Shown here piece by piece: positions 47,229-60,398 of a stretch of 64,000 nucleotides of DNA. The position numbers and the translations under genes were made by a program. The number at the start of each line of letters is the position of its first letter. The stretch's first letter is position 1. The DNA is taken from assembly GCA_039881145.1 (NCBI GenBank), contig JAYKKI010000032.1, positions 13,720,501 through 13,784,500 of the forward strand, given 5' to 3'. Below the pieces are notes generated by a model, which did not search any database, was not told the DNA's origin, and worked only from the letters and a program-made list of their open reading frames with translations. Source of the stretch: Druceiella hillmani. Lineage: Eukaryota > Arthropoda > Insecta > Lepidoptera > Hepialidae.

Positions 47229-47520
47229 ATGCTATTTTGAATTGTGATTCTCATACAATTCTAATTGAGATATCATTCTATACCATTCATCAATATTCGT
47301 AAATTGTATATTTAATAAATTCATTTTAATTGTATAAAATTATACTCGTTATTTAAAAAAAACAGAGTGCGAGTAATCTTTACGCGCCGTTTTGTTGAAA
47401 CTTATTTAATTGTTGTGGCAGCGATTACTAAAAAGATTAAACTTAAAATAAATATATCACGTTAAAATTTATTAGTATTTATTGATAATATACTAATAAA
47501 TTTTAGAATATCTCAGACAC
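47229..47520. other. AT-rich DNA, no gene seen
   Basis: No supported feature. Confidence 0.45.
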
Positions 47521-48960
47521 TAGCCTAATCAATGATGTAGTTTTGTAAAGTATCAAGTATCAGAAGCAAATATTTTGAATCACGACTGATTTACTACCAT
47601 CCGTTTAGAAGTTACATTGTTCATCTCCAAAACCGAGGAGCTCCAAACTAAGACCCTGACCTGATCGATGGTGATTTGGTTATTTTGCAAAGTAGCAACT
47701 ACTAATATCAAACACGTTGAATCACGTTTGATTTACGAACATCCGTTAAAGAGTTACATTGTTCATTTCCAGAACTCATCAATAAGCCTTGACCTGTTGG
47801 TGGTGTAGTTATTTTACACGGTTACTACTGTCAGTAGCTAATATCTTGAATCACTATTTATTTACGACCATCCATTAAGGAGTTACATTGCTCACTTTGA
47901 GAACTTATTATCAGACTCTGAGCTGGTCGACGGTGCAGTTATTTTGCATAATAAAAACCATCAGTAGCAAAATTTTGAATTACCGCTGATTTACTACCAT
48001 TCTTTAAGGAGCTACATTGTTCATCTCAAGAACTCACCATCAGGCCCTGACCTGGTTGACGGTGTAATTATTTTGTAAAGTAACTACTCCCAGCAATCAA
48101 TATCTTGAATCTAGGTTGATTTGAGCATCTATTAAGGAGTTATATTGTTCGTCTCCAGAGCTTTTCATCAAACCCTGATCTGGCAGACGGTATAGTTATT
48201 TCGTAAAATAATAACTACTCGTAGAAAATATTTCGAATCACGATTGATTTACTTTCAACCGTGAAGGAGTTACATTATACATCTTCAAAACCCTCATCAG
48301 ATCCTGACCTGGTTGATGGTGTAATTATTTTACAACTACCAGTACTAAATATCTTTACTAACGGTTTATTTGCTATCATCCATTAACCATTTTCAGACTT
48401 CATCTCCAGAACTCTTCATCAGGCCCTGATGTGGTCGATGGTGAAGTTATTTTGCAAAGTAACAGCTGTCAGTAGCAAACATTGTGAATGACGGATGGTT
48501 AAATACCTCTCGTTAAGGAGTCATATTGTTCATCTCCAGAACTCATCATCAGGCCCTAATCTAGTCGACGGTGTAGTTATTTTGCAATGTAACGACTACC
48601 AGTAACAAATATCTTGAATCAACATTGATTTACAGCTCTCCGTTAAGGAATTCAAGTGTTTCTCTGCAGAACTCGTTATCAGACCCTGACCTGGTCGATA
48701 GTGAAGTTATTTTCCAAAGTAACAACTACCATTAGTAAATATTTTGAATCACGGTTGATTTACTACTATTGATTAAGGATTTCCATTGTTCATCTCCAAA
48801 ACTCATCATCAGACCATGACCTGGTGATGGTGTAGTTATTTTGAAAGATAACAACTACCAGAAGCAAATATTTTGAATCACGATTGATTAAATACCATCC
48901 CTAAAGGAGTTCTAATGTTCATTTCCGGACCTCATAATCAGATCCCCATCATATTTTTAT
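47521..48960. repeat. satellite array of about 129 bp, eleven diverged copies
   Basis: Consensus phrases: tcacggttgatttactacca, tccgttaaggagttacattg, ttcatctccagaactcatca, tcaggccctgacctggtcga, cggtgtagttattttgcaaa, gtaacaactaccagtagcaa. Anchor 'gttacattg' or its variants occurs at about 47611, 47753, 47882, 48011, 48139, 48269, 48391, 48520, 48650, 48780 and 48909. Spacing is mostly 128-130, with 142 and 122 as outliers. Copies are diverged by eye at many positions, so the array is old. The plus-strand consensus is open except for one TAG per unit (ccagTAGcaaa); coding is therefore unlikely. GC content is higher than the flanks. Confidence 0.95.
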
Positions 48961-49433
48961 AAAACCACATCGCTACTTATACCCTTTTATACAAAATAAT
49001 TACTAGTATTAAAGTTTATAAAAATATAAAAGACAAATTCAAATATATATGTGTATAACACACATACAAAATTATCACTCACGAAATCCTACAGTCAGTG
49101 GATGCTTTCAAATACCGGAAACTGTGAAGTAAACTATAAACTTTACTCAACGTTATTTCCTTCCGGAAAAAAAATCTTCTTAGCCACGTCTAAAGAAGTT
49201 TTATTTCAAAAATCGTGCAGCAAAAAGTTCATTGCGAGATCCAAAAGATTCAATGTTTTAGAATTTGTGGAAATATGTTTGACTCTTTCACTCCCATAGC
49301 AATTTAAGGTTATGCAGGAAATTCATATCTTAGTGATTGGTTATTAAGAAGATCCCCTTTAAAATTTCTATGTATAGTTCAGGGGATACAAATCCGATAC
49401 GAGTTAATTGTGGGATTTATTTCATCCACATAC
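48961..49433. other. AT-rich DNA, no gene seen
   Basis: An 82-codon plus-strand frame (49051-49299) has no domain and no splice context that I trust. Confidence 0.45.
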
Positions 49434-49437
49434 ATAT

Positions 49438-49508
<71 letters not shown>

Positions 49509-49520
49509 GGAATATATATA
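49434..49520. repeat. (TA)n microsatellite, interrupted
   Basis: TA tract with two TAAATA steps and one 'taggaata' interruption. Confidence 0.95.
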
Positions 49521-50718
49521 TACATACATATATGTCTGTGATGAAGTAAGTAAATAAATGCGTACCTGAAGAACACTTTTGATACGCCGGTAAACTAAAA
49601 GAAGTTTTCTATGTTATAAATAGAATTAATTTAATAATTAATAAGCTACATAATTATTTGTCAAATTTAACATTTAATCTGGTTAGAGCTTCTTTCTTTG
49701 GCATATGGTACACCTTCTTTCTAATTGTGTTATTAATATTGATTAGCGTTTACTTAAGTCACTTAAATTAAAGACCAAGTTTCTTTAACTTGAACACATT
49801 AAAATTCAACTTGAATTTGTATAACATATTATAACCATTTTATTTGTATAATAATACTAGGTGGCTTTTTTTCTGTTTAATATATTTGTTAAATCGTCTT
49901 GCTACAAATTATGCTTATAATGCCACTATGAGCTAAACAATGATAAATATGTTACATAATTGCCTTCACACAGTGTACACTGCTGTGTTAAATGGAGTTT
50001 CTTTTAGTGGTCCATCTCTGCGTAATCGAGACACTTTAAGTACTTTGTTTCAAGTACTTATAACTTTATGTTGAATATATAAAAACTATATCGTTGTCGT
50101 CGGTTACTCAAGGGAGATATATTTCAAATCTACAGATAGATTTTAAATCTCTAGATATCAGCAAAGTTGATTGCATATAGACAATTTCCTTTCTTCGCAG
50201 AAACGAAATGATAATCTATATTCAAAATATTTATTCCTATTAACTTTTTTTTCTGAAAATTTTACAATGATATGGAAAGGAAAGCACTAAATGTATGAAT
50301 TTCGTTAGTTGAACGTCTACACCAAAATTTAAACAATGGATGTAAGCAAGCATATATTTTCCTTAAATTGGTTTCAGGAGTAATACGACCTCCTTATTTG
50401 GCAATTTCATTAAACTTTGACTCGTTCGAATTAATTTTCCGACTTTTCGTATTAGTTGTTCGTGAATAATTTCCGGCACGCGATTATTAATAAACATTTT
50501 ATTAATATTTTACTGTAATACGAGTCGATTAAAGAATAAGAGTGTGGCAAAAGCAATTTACTTCATGTTCAAATTGTTTGTGAGTACGTGAAAATTATTA
50601 GACGCTTGTAATGGGTAGAGTATTTCACCTCAACTTTTTGATATTCACATATTTTAATAATTTTTAGTGTTAACAAATCATAATATGCGAATGAATCAAT
50701 TATATACTCGTATATACA

Positions 50719-50724
<6 letters not shown>
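49521..50724. other. AT-rich DNA, no gene seen
   Basis: No supported feature. Confidence 0.5.

Positions 50725-50763
<39 letters not shown>
50725..50763. repeat. (TA)n microsatellite
   Basis: TA tract of about 39 bases after an imperfect tatacatatatg lead. Confidence 0.95.
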
Positions 50764-50766
<3 letters not shown>

Positions 50767-53700
50767 TTCGTAATATCATATCTCGATTCCTAATTAATAG
50801 GTGTACCTATCACATAATAATTTCGATTTAATTTCACAATAAATAAAAATATTCGAAATAAAAGGTTTTCTTATTTTCTAAAAATCTCCGCGAATCTCAT
50901 AAAAAACCAGTTCTTTCTTTTTCTTGAAAAGTTGGCAAAACCGGGTTAGGTCATATTGCCGATTCACAGTCGATTTATTCGTTATAATAAATTTAAATAA
51001 AGAAACCGATCGAACAAGTTAAAGCACGAAAAAATAATAATCGGCAAAACTTTTTTTCTGTTCACATAACTATAATTCCTTTATTTTTTAATTTGTTTTT
51101 ATTATTGTTTTAATTGTTACAATAATATAAATGATCATATATAAGATAGCCTGAAGAACATATGTTGCAATATGACAAATTATTGTTCATGTATATTTAA
51201 GCTCACCAGTGATCCTTCAAAAATATTATCTTATATTAGCTTGTACAACCCGCGCTTCTCGTCTCTCTCATGTCAACTCGACTGTGCTAAGCTATATATA
51301 TAGCTATAGCTATATAAGCTAAATAATATAAATGCTATTTCTTACTTAGTGGAGAGACTTATTCGAACGTTCTATAAAAAAAACATATTTGTTTTACTGC
51401 CACGGATATCAAAATAATTCAATAGCATCCTACTTTCTGAAAGCGTTGCTTCCCTATAATGAACTGAAGAATTAACGTAATTATTAAATTAAAGCTTAAA
51501 GAAGTAACTTAATTCCAAAAATTGTTCGTAGAGTACTAAAAGAAATTATACGTACAACTTAAGAAGTGAAGTTACACCTTTATGTCTTTAGATTTTAATT
51601 TATATTCAATTAATTTTTTCATTGTTTCAAATTTAATTTACGAACCAAAACGTCACACAAAGAAAAAGTAAAATATTGTTAGAAATTATTCAATCGTAGA
51701 AGAAAAATAATACCAAGTAAATGGAGACAAAAGACAATTTTAAAAATTACTACAGAATGCCTTAAAATATCTGTTCGTGGTTTAAGGATGCAAAACACTG
51801 TATGTCTGACACAAATATTAGATTTGAAGACCATAAACTCAAAGTAACCTCAACACGGAAGAGTAGTCAACATAATTAATGCTCAGTTTTACATACTGCA
51901 TCATTAAAAGCAACTCCCACCTTACAAACAAAAAGTTGTAAGTGAAAATACATAATATAAAAAAAAATTGAAAAAAGTGTTTTAAATGCAAACTGTGGGA
52001 GACAAAAATCTAAATCTCTCAATTTTGTTATGAATTTAAGTGTAAAGAGTAATCTCAGATGTTAACCAGATGAATACGTTCCTTTTGTGTATAACCTTAA
52101 CAAGAGGTTAAATTAGGTCTTCACGCGGTCAATCTCGGTAAACTTTCTAGAGTTACTAGTAATAACGTATGGGAATAACGTACGACTGGAAATACGAAAT
52201 TGTTTTTTGCTGCAATGTATTGATATTTCTTATATCTAAATTGTACATTAATGAATTACGATTTTACTTATTATATCTTCAAATTTATAACAAACGTGAA
52301 TAGATTATTTCTCTTCAATGAAAACATATTATCCTTATAAGAAGGTGAACCGATTTGTAAAATCATTGTGTCTGACGGACTCAAAAGACAAAACCATACT
52401 TTTTCAAGAATTCAAAAAGTAACGAATGAATAATGTGGGTATCGGATACGGAGCGCGATATTGTATTTACATGTCGACAAGGTGTCTCGCCTTAATTTTA
52501 GTTTGTACTTTTGTGAGACATAAAAATATAAGGGTGTGATACGATTAGTACCTTCTTAGATAATAGCAGAATGTTTATTTCACATTAAATGTAACCATCT
52601 AAGACCACAGTGGTTAATGTTAGTAAACCATGTTCTGCTCTAATTCAATTTCCTTAACATAATTTTAGCGGAAATAGAAAGTCCAACCTTCTACTTATTC
52701 AGGACGTCATTGTTTATTACAATGAAATTTGAACCGCAGGTTTTTGTTGAGAGTCAAATTATACCACTAGGGTGCAGTAATTTGAAAATGTATAAACACA
52801 TTTTAAAATACATAAGCGTCCAAAAAAATAAACTCTTCCTTTCAGTTTGAAGAAAAAAACTTTCCTAAATTTGAAAATTTTGCTACGCAGCAAATTTTTT
52901 TTCCCTAATATAGATGAATTATAAAACATGTCAACATTTATAGATATCCAAACAGACGTAAAATAAAACTAAAGTTTTACCATAAAGACGTAGCTATTTT
53001 CTGCCAAACAGTGAATATTTACACATCCTGGATAAAACTAGAATCAAAGAAAAATTACGCGAGGAAGATATATAAAAGTTTATCAAAATGCTTAAATGTT
53101 ATATTTCTACAATTTTTTTTTCTTTTGAATGCATTCACAAATACATTTGATTTAAGCCTTTGTGTTGAGGAAGACAATTAATTTAAAGTCCTGCGTTTAC
53201 GAAAAAATTAACTTTATATAATTTTACGTGTAAACGAGATATACGAAGGTTAGCTTTCTAGAACTTTGTAAATTTAATCTCATTACAAAAAGAAATATAA
53301 AACGTCCTTATTTAATATTAAATTTTCACGTTTTTGTAGTATTTTCCAATTATTGGAAATTCTCTAAATAACATTTTACTAAGGGTATTATGAAGTTTAC
53401 AATATAATAATCTGCTTAGTTGGTGTACTAACAGTTCACATTGCTATTTTACGTTTCTATATGAATTAAATGTTCATAAAAAATTAATTAAGTAAACGAA
53501 AGAATTTCTACATTAAATCTTATAATAATACCTAATAATAATATGAAATCTGCTATAGCCCGAGGAATAGGTAAAGATATGTTGTGTCAAATTTATTTTT
53601 AGCATGGTTTTAAATATTATCACTAGAATTTAATCAATATCATTTCAAATATGCTGACCAAAGTATCGTTTTGAATAGCTCAAATAATACAATCAACATG

Positions 53701-55120
53701 TCATTGCAGTATTTAAAGTAATGACATTTAAAAAGTTGGTTGTTAAAATATGATGAGAATAATTTGAAGTACCAGTCCAAAGTCATAAAAATCAGGAGTG
53801 ACGAAAATTAAATGTATTTTGCTACTGTATCTATTTTCAAGGTTTTTAAACCGTTTAAATATCATTATTTTATAGTAGGAAATCAAAATGAAAAAACAAA
53901 ATTGCTACAAGTAACTAAAGTAAACGGAATTTACGATAATTTTCCTCCCATCTACGTTATGTATAAAATGTGATTTTAATTGTACGAATTAACTTTCCGT
54001 GTCGATATTAGTAAAATGACATCTCTAAAAAACTGCATATAATTATATTTTTTTCACTTTTCTAACGTGGTTATAAGTTGAATTATAAGTGTATAGATTA
54101 TATTTAGTCAAATATTTGTTTCATGTCTTACTTTTGATACATGTGCGAAATAGACAATAATATAAAATAATACAAAAATCAAAGAAAAAAACAAAAGAGT
54201 TTTGCCATGTAAATCTATTTCTTAATACTTTAATGAGTTTGAATCAATTAAAATATAAGTGAGTATGCAATATTGTATAAAAACTGTAAGTATTTTTCAA
54301 AAGTTTCAGAAAAATTATATAAATTTATGCAACGAATCGTACTTTACGTAACATTTCATTTTTAATTCATATGTTTATTTATTTATGGGTTATATTTATA
54401 ATACTCTTTAACTGTATTGCGAACAACAAATGGACAACTATTTACTGCATAATATAACAATCTAGCATGTAGGCTACAAATAGAGTGTTGCTACGTAAAA
54501 CCACAATATATTTGAACTTCGAAGCGGAGACTATAACTTGGAACGACACCCTACTAATATATAAGAGTTCTGAAAAAATTACTGTAATGTAATTCCTCCG
54601 CCTGGATGAAACAATTGCTTCCCGCTACTTGTAAATGCAATAATTATTTTGGAAACTAATTAATTATAATGCATTAATGGAGTATTAATTATCCAAAGAC
54701 TTTTATTGTCTGTATCCAAACCAACGCTTAAAGGGTCTTTACTCAGAAACTGAATATGAAGGGAGAAAGCCTCATTTTATAACCCAACTGCCTCGCACTT
54801 GTGATAGGTCGTGTATTGTAATTTCTGATCATGTAAAGGTATTTGTTTAAAAAGCTAATATGTATCACTAAGAAATAATTACTACTCTCAAATTTTTGTA
54901 CTATACCTTATTAAATAGCTATCTCCGGTAATCTCTTAAATTAACAAATTACTGAAATACACGTGTACATAACTTCTGCATTTAAGTAATGTTACTGTTC
55001 TTCGTTTCCTTTTAAAATTTCATCATAGTTTATTGGAAGTATTGCGAACGATATGTAAAAAGTTCGAAATATGGAGTATTAAATACACCGGACCAATATT
55101 TTGACCGCTGCACTTGTAGA
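50764..55120. other. AT-rich DNA, no gene seen
   Basis: Over 4 kb without a recognisable gene or repeat family. The only structure noted is a perfect 16-bp palindrome, agctatatatatagct, at 51290-51305. Confidence 0.5.
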
Positions 55121-55259
55121 ATACGCTGTACTGGGCCCTTCTCTGGGCGCTTGAAGGCATGAACTCTAGATAGAATTCGAAATACTGATTTGTCTCAAAT
55201 TGTGTCGAATTAACACATATTGTACTGAATTGTATCGTTTCTTCTACAAGATTTAAATC

Positions 55260-55552
55260 CTTTACGAGGCTACTGGCTACCGCCCCGGGGGTTACGAACT
55301 CGCGGCCGCCTGTTTATCGTATTAGTTGCAGCGACGTTCGGTGTGGGGGGCGTGGCTTAACGCAGACCCGATTCTTACGTTAGTTGCAGCTCCCGTTGGC
55401 GTAAGGGATTTGGATTTGCGGCGGCACAATTATTGTATTGGTTACGACTGGCTCCGGCGTCAGCGATGTGAATTTGTGGTCGCCGTTTATCGCGTTGGTT
55501 ATGGCACCCTCTCGACGGTAAGGGTTCGGCGTCGGCGACAATAGCCTAACAG
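55260..55552. repeat. GC-rich island of 57-bp tandem repeats
   Basis: Four diverged units begin near 55307, 55369, 55426 and 55482; a possible half unit lies at 55266. Shared pattern: (g)ttatcgtattggttacg, then ggcgt(a/c)agggatttg, then gatttgtggcggc. The island stands out from AT-rich flanks and includes gcggccgcc and ggggggcgtgg. Because 57 is 19 codons, a 72-codon plus-strand frame (55326-55544) is open; its Arg-rich product (VRVRRRRQ at the end) shows no domain. It may be part of a larger GC-richer insertion starting about 55130 (ctgggcccttctctgggcgc). Confidence 0.6.
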
Positions 55553-56869
55553 GGAGATAGACAAATATTTCATTTTATCTAAATATAATTTAAAACAAAT
55601 TCATCAAGCCATAAATGCAAATTGAAATCACACATCGCTAATTAACAAGAATACTACCTCAAGAATAGGAGTATAGAGCTAAATAGGGTTCCCTTTGTTA
55701 AAAGAGCTAATTTAAGAACTTAACTTAATAACGGTTAGCATATAAATTAATGGTATCGTACTGTTATTTACATCACCATGATAATAAATACGTAAATCAA
55801 AATAGTTTTCCTAGACTCAAGTGTAATAATATACCGAAAACCTGAATCTTAGTGCTAGTGTTGCATTGTTTGTTCTTAACTCTAGTAATTTGTTTAATTG
55901 TAAGGTAGCCATGGTATATTTTAATATTGCCACATTATTTTCAATAGTTTTTCTTCGCCACAAACTATTTTAAGAAAATTTGCGTTAAACTTTCTAGGGC
56001 CGGCAACCAAATAGAAGTTTTAGTATTGGATTTTCCATTTTTATCGAAGGAAATTTTAATTTTATTCTGAACTGTAAGAGTGAGTTTTTTTTTCGATAAG
56101 GTTTTTTTCGCCCTGTAAGTAATCAATTTCCATGTTGAGGTACAAAAAAGATTTATGTTTTTAAGAGACGAGTATAACATCGCGCCATCTCTAAATTATT
56201 TAAAACAAACACACGCTATCACCATGTTGGGCTATTTTTCGCTTCTTTCCTATATGCCATACTATTAAGGTTTCACAGTACCTACATCAGTTACAACCCT
56301 CACAGTTTGTATCATTTTAGCTTTAACCACGTGAAACCCTTTAAATAAAAATGGTAAATAAAATGGAACAAAATTAATAAAAAAACAATGTATTATATAC
56401 ATAATAATAATGCCCCATGCACGAAAAGTAGAGGCGAAATTTCTTTCGCACCCTTCATTAAGTTGGGTAATATTGAACAGGTTAGTTTGAAATAACATTT
56501 AGGTTCTTTCTTTTTTTTTAATTTGTAAATCTCTTTGACTATCCTTAAATTCCAAAATGGTATGAAACGTGCAATTTTTTAACAAATACAAAGAAACTCC
56601 GAACAAATCTGGAAATTAGTGCTCATTTAATAGGTGCAATTCAAATTATTTCATATATGTTTAATTAATAACTTTGGTTTTCTAGGATGGCTTTAGAAAT
56701 ATAGTTTTATAGTCAACTTCTCCAATTTATTTTTGAACGTTAATTCTTTTTAGACGTCTTTTTGATTTCTTTTCTTTCGTTATTTCTTGTTAGCTTTTTT
56801 TCTGATTCTATTCCCGTCTTTTCATCGCAATCGCACTTTTCGACTTTATTTTCTTCGAAATATTGTCCT

Positions 56870-56872
<3 letters not shown>
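55553..56872. other. AT-rich DNA, no gene seen
   Basis: Only chance frames (up to 77 codons). No supported feature. Confidence 0.5.

Positions 56873-56946
<74 letters not shown>
56873..56946. repeat. (TA)n microsatellite
   Basis: TA tract with one tacata interruption in the middle. Confidence 0.95.
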
Positions 56947-56949
<3 letters not shown>

Positions 56950-57774
56950 TCTCGACTATATTTTGTCTTAACGCCGCCTGAAAACTCATTAGAGGGGAAT
57001 CGATATTTTCTCGCGAAGAGATAGTTTGTGCAGTAGTACTGTTGCAAGACTTCTTACAAGCAGAAATATTTTTATGTTGTATCCTAAAAGCGAGGACAAA
57101 AGCGATATTGTTATAATATTATACTTTATTTAATTATACAACAATATTACATGTTCGGATATTTCATTGCGAAACATAAAAATTGTAACAAATATTAATC
57201 ATACCACTCGGCAGATCTCATAATTTTATAACTGCCTTATTGTCCTCTATTAGGTTTTGTTTACCTTTCTAACGTTATATTAGATTATCCTGCTATCGAT
57301 AGTTAACCATATCATGCAGGTTAACGGATTAACATGCTTCCTTAAACGGTAACGATGTTTTAATATAAAATAAATGAAATTTGCTTCAGTTCTTCTTCGT
57401 AGAGATTAATTAAATACATACATAAATTAACTAAGTATCAAAAGCCAGCCAGCACTATTTCTTTCCAAAACTCGACCAAAACTCATGTTCTCCATTACAT
57501 TTCATTGGAAATATAGAGAACAAAAAATGAGAATAAACCTTGAGATCGTGACATAGAAACTAAAATATAATGACACTATTACAATCTATAAAATAATAAT
57601 AAAGGTTGCACACCAGTTTAGTTTGCAACCTCTGAATATATTCAAATAAATCGAATGCTATAATGCCACAAAATTTTAGTTATTTTCTCTAACTAGCCAT
57701 CATAGGCATAATTTATCGCCATAGCGACGTTCTAAATACCTTCATTCCTCCCAACAAAATATTGTGAAAAAGGT
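56947..57774. other. AT-rich DNA, no gene seen
   Basis: No supported feature. Confidence 0.5.
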
Positions 57775-57943
57775 TGTACTTCATATCGAAACTCGACGAG
57801 CGTTATGTAGCCGAATCCGTCTCATTACATCCGCTGTAGGATTCTGATTGCTCTCGTGACTGCCCAATCAATAACGTAGTCGACTGATCCCTCAGCTTCC
57901 CCCCATATTGGGCAGGTTCGCCTACAGAGTGTCTGTGCACTCT
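57775..57943 (-). pseudogene. decayed non-LTR retrotransposon C-terminal fragment
   Basis: Minus-strand translation from 57943 reads SAQTLCRRTCPIWGEAEGSV, then DYVIDWAVTRAIRILQRM, followed by stops. The pattern CPxCG-E-x(4)-VDHVL-x2-C is the zinc-knuckle region found near the end of R1/Jockey-type ORF2 proteins. Here the second Cys is Trp, the His is Tyr and the last Cys also reads as Trp, so it has decayed. It is short and matched only by eye, so chance similarity is possible. It is GC-richer than its flanks, which supports a transposon origin. Confidence 0.35.
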
Positions 57944-58075
57944 AAGTGAATTTAATACGCGAACTGTTACCCGATAACCTTGTCGAAAATAGATAATTTG
58001 TTTTCAGCCGGTAATGAGGGAAGGCTTCGTTTACACTAAATAATTTATGCGCTGTGCCTATATTGACATTGTATT

Positions 58076-58141
58076 TTGTATTGTTGCCTATTGTATGTTG
58101 TATTATTGCCTATTGTATATTGTATTGTTGCCTAAATTGTT
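58076..58141. repeat. 22-bp tandem repeat, three copies
   Basis: Units ttgtatt(g/a)ttgcctattg plus tat(g/a) at 58076, 58098 and 58120; the last has diverged at its end. Confidence 0.95.
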
Positions 58142-58378
58142 AGTACAAAGCGTTGTTGAATATCGGCAATTTTTTTAGGGCAAGTGAGCCTGAAGGGCGA
58201 ATTTACGCTAAATCGGATGGTGAGAGGTTAACTTACTTCATTTTCCGCGTAATTGTGGAAATTCGTAGTATAAGATTTTAAACATATATTTATCTTATTG
58301 TACGATTATGATTTAACTTTTCTTTAATGAATCACGAAGATAATAAATCCATATCTCCGATAATTTATTACGGGTTTA

Positions 58379-58428
58379 TTCTTTCAGCAGGTACATTAGT
58401 GAGTGCAATAATGTACCTGCTGAAAGAA
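58379..58428. repeat. perfect 20-bp inverted repeat, 10-nt loop
   Basis: Arms ttctttcagcaggtacatta (58379-58398) and taatgtacctgctgaaagaa (58409-58428) are exact reverse complements around gtgagtgcaa. Confidence 0.9.
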
Positions 58429-58960
58429 AATTCTAGTTCAATTAGTAGTGCAAATTCTGTCATTTTCCCTTTTACTGTTGTGGTGTGCACATGTGAAATC
58501 TGAACCCATTAAAATTATCCAAAATCATAAAGAATGCGTCCACGGAAATTTTACCTAATGATCCTCTTTCTACTTCATTCATTTCGATTTCTTCAACACG
58601 AGAGTATTATTTTTAGTTTTACTTGGGTTTTCCTTAAAGAAAACTAAAAATAACTCATAAAAATTTAAGCCCATTGAGCATATTCAGTAAGAGACAGATT
58701 TAAATCAGAAGCTATTTATGAAAACTACTTTCCTTGCCATAAGTAGGTTTATATAATATATAAAAAAATTATACATATTATATGCAAAGCTCTATAAATA
58801 CGGCAACTTACATGCAGATACGATTAATGTAATTATAATTATTAAAACATTGAAGTGTCAAAAAAATCAAAATTTTTTTATAATATAGTTTTTAATAGCA
58901 TATATTAATATTTCTTGAATTTAATATGTTTGGCATTAATTTTAAATTTATGGTGTTATC
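58429..58960. other. AT-rich DNA, no gene seen
   Basis: No supported feature. Confidence 0.5.
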
Positions 58961-58961
58961 T

Positions 58962-59070
58962 CCGCTAATAGCCCACCTGAAAATGTTGTAATACAACGAA
59001 ACCTAGATCGTGGTAAAGAACTTAAAGAAAGTAGAAATATTACTATATTACGTAGTTTCATTTAATTGTG
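58962..59070 (+). mobile_element. decayed hammerhead element (copy B)
   Basis: Matches the minus-strand reading of copy A (30.2 kb) from gctaata through the core (58972-59013) to the end acgtagtttcatttaattg. The 5' arm seen in copy A is absent. In the core, CUGAAGA has become CUGAAAA and the cleavage triplet context GGUC has become GAUC, while helix II (GUUGU-AAU-ACAAC) and GAAA are intact. Loss of the G of the CUGANGA box should abolish cleavage, so this is a dead copy. Confidence 0.7.
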
Positions 59071-60370
59071 ATTAATATTTCTGGTTTATGAATCAATGAA
59101 ATCGCTTTTGTGCATTTTTTTCAAATATTTTATAACTAAATATATCTGCGTATTTTGGAATGGTATTTGCAAATAATGTTACAAAGTGTTAAAATGTCAC
59201 TGCTGACTTAAAAATATTTACATGTGAATAAATATTTCAGCCAACATTACTTTTGTTCTTTGTGTGAAACAGTGTCTTTAGTGCTAAAAGTGTTATTGCT
59301 TATTGAAATAATAATACAGATAAAATGTTAAATTCATAATAAAGAATTTAATTCAGCATGATATTTTTAAAACATTTTAGAACATTTAGATTAGCTAACA
59401 GAAATACGAGTCTGACTCATATACCTGCTCTTATAGTCAGTCATCGATTTTGAGTATAATCACTAATTATTTAACTTCAAAATGTGAGAATGGGATAAAT
59501 GTAAATTTATCCTTTATAAACTTATCTTATTCCTAGAGTGTTGTGATTAAGCAAAGTATTAAATAAAACAAATTGCCATAAAATATTGTCAGAATTAGTT
59601 GTTATAATTACATATTCAGAATAAGAAAAGCTAGATTTATACATTTTATTAATCATTAAGATATCAAAGAAATTTAGTTCAAACAACGAAAGTGTCAAGA
59701 TGCCAAAAATATAATTACAGTTTCAATTTGGCGATAATAATTACAGAGTCTTATTCACGAGATAGTTTTAATCGGTACTGAATTTTAAATAATCTATAAA
59801 CATTGATTATATTATTAATATAAAACAATTTAGGAGCCGCGTGCGTCAAAAAACCAAATTTTGTATTGAAATGTATGTTTGCAGTTATCGATATACAAAC
59901 TTAAATGGCCAAATTCATAAATTCGATCTTTGACAATAATTTTATAACTGGTTTATAAGGATGATAAAGATATAATGAATGTCCTGATATTTTCATCGTT
60001 TTCCTCGTTTCATAAAACTACGTAAATAATAAAAGAATCCTGTACAAACAAAACCATTAAGTATGGCAATTATATGAAACGGCTTCTTTCTATATTCTCA
60101 AAAAAAATTGTGTGTGTACAATTGGAGCGTGATTATAAATACGTTTGGTAAAACCTAAAATTAAATTTTTAAAATAAAAATTTAAAATTTATTTCACAGA
60201 TGAGTGGCCTACCATTTTATTATTCTGCTGGTTTTCAATTGTGAGCTAATCATCCGCCAGACCGTTTCCAAATTATCGTGTTTCAACTTTATTATTTTCT
60301 CATACAGAATATTAAAAAAATTTATCCTTTATCTAAAATTGCAATAATTATCATTTAATGTAAGATTATT
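59071..60370. other. AT-rich DNA, no gene seen
   Basis: No supported feature. Confidence 0.5.
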
Positions 60371-60398
60371 AATGATAATAATAATTATTATTATCATT
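60371..60398. repeat. perfect 28-bp palindrome
   Basis: AATGATAATAATAA followed by its exact reverse complement with no spacer. Confidence 0.9.

Noticed and set aside
49337..49576. Open frames rich in Ile-Tyr repeats at 49.4 kb (also at 12.6, 15.7, 45.5 and 56.8 kb)
   Set aside because: They are produced by reading through (TA)n microsatellites, which contain no stop in two frames, and do not represent genes.
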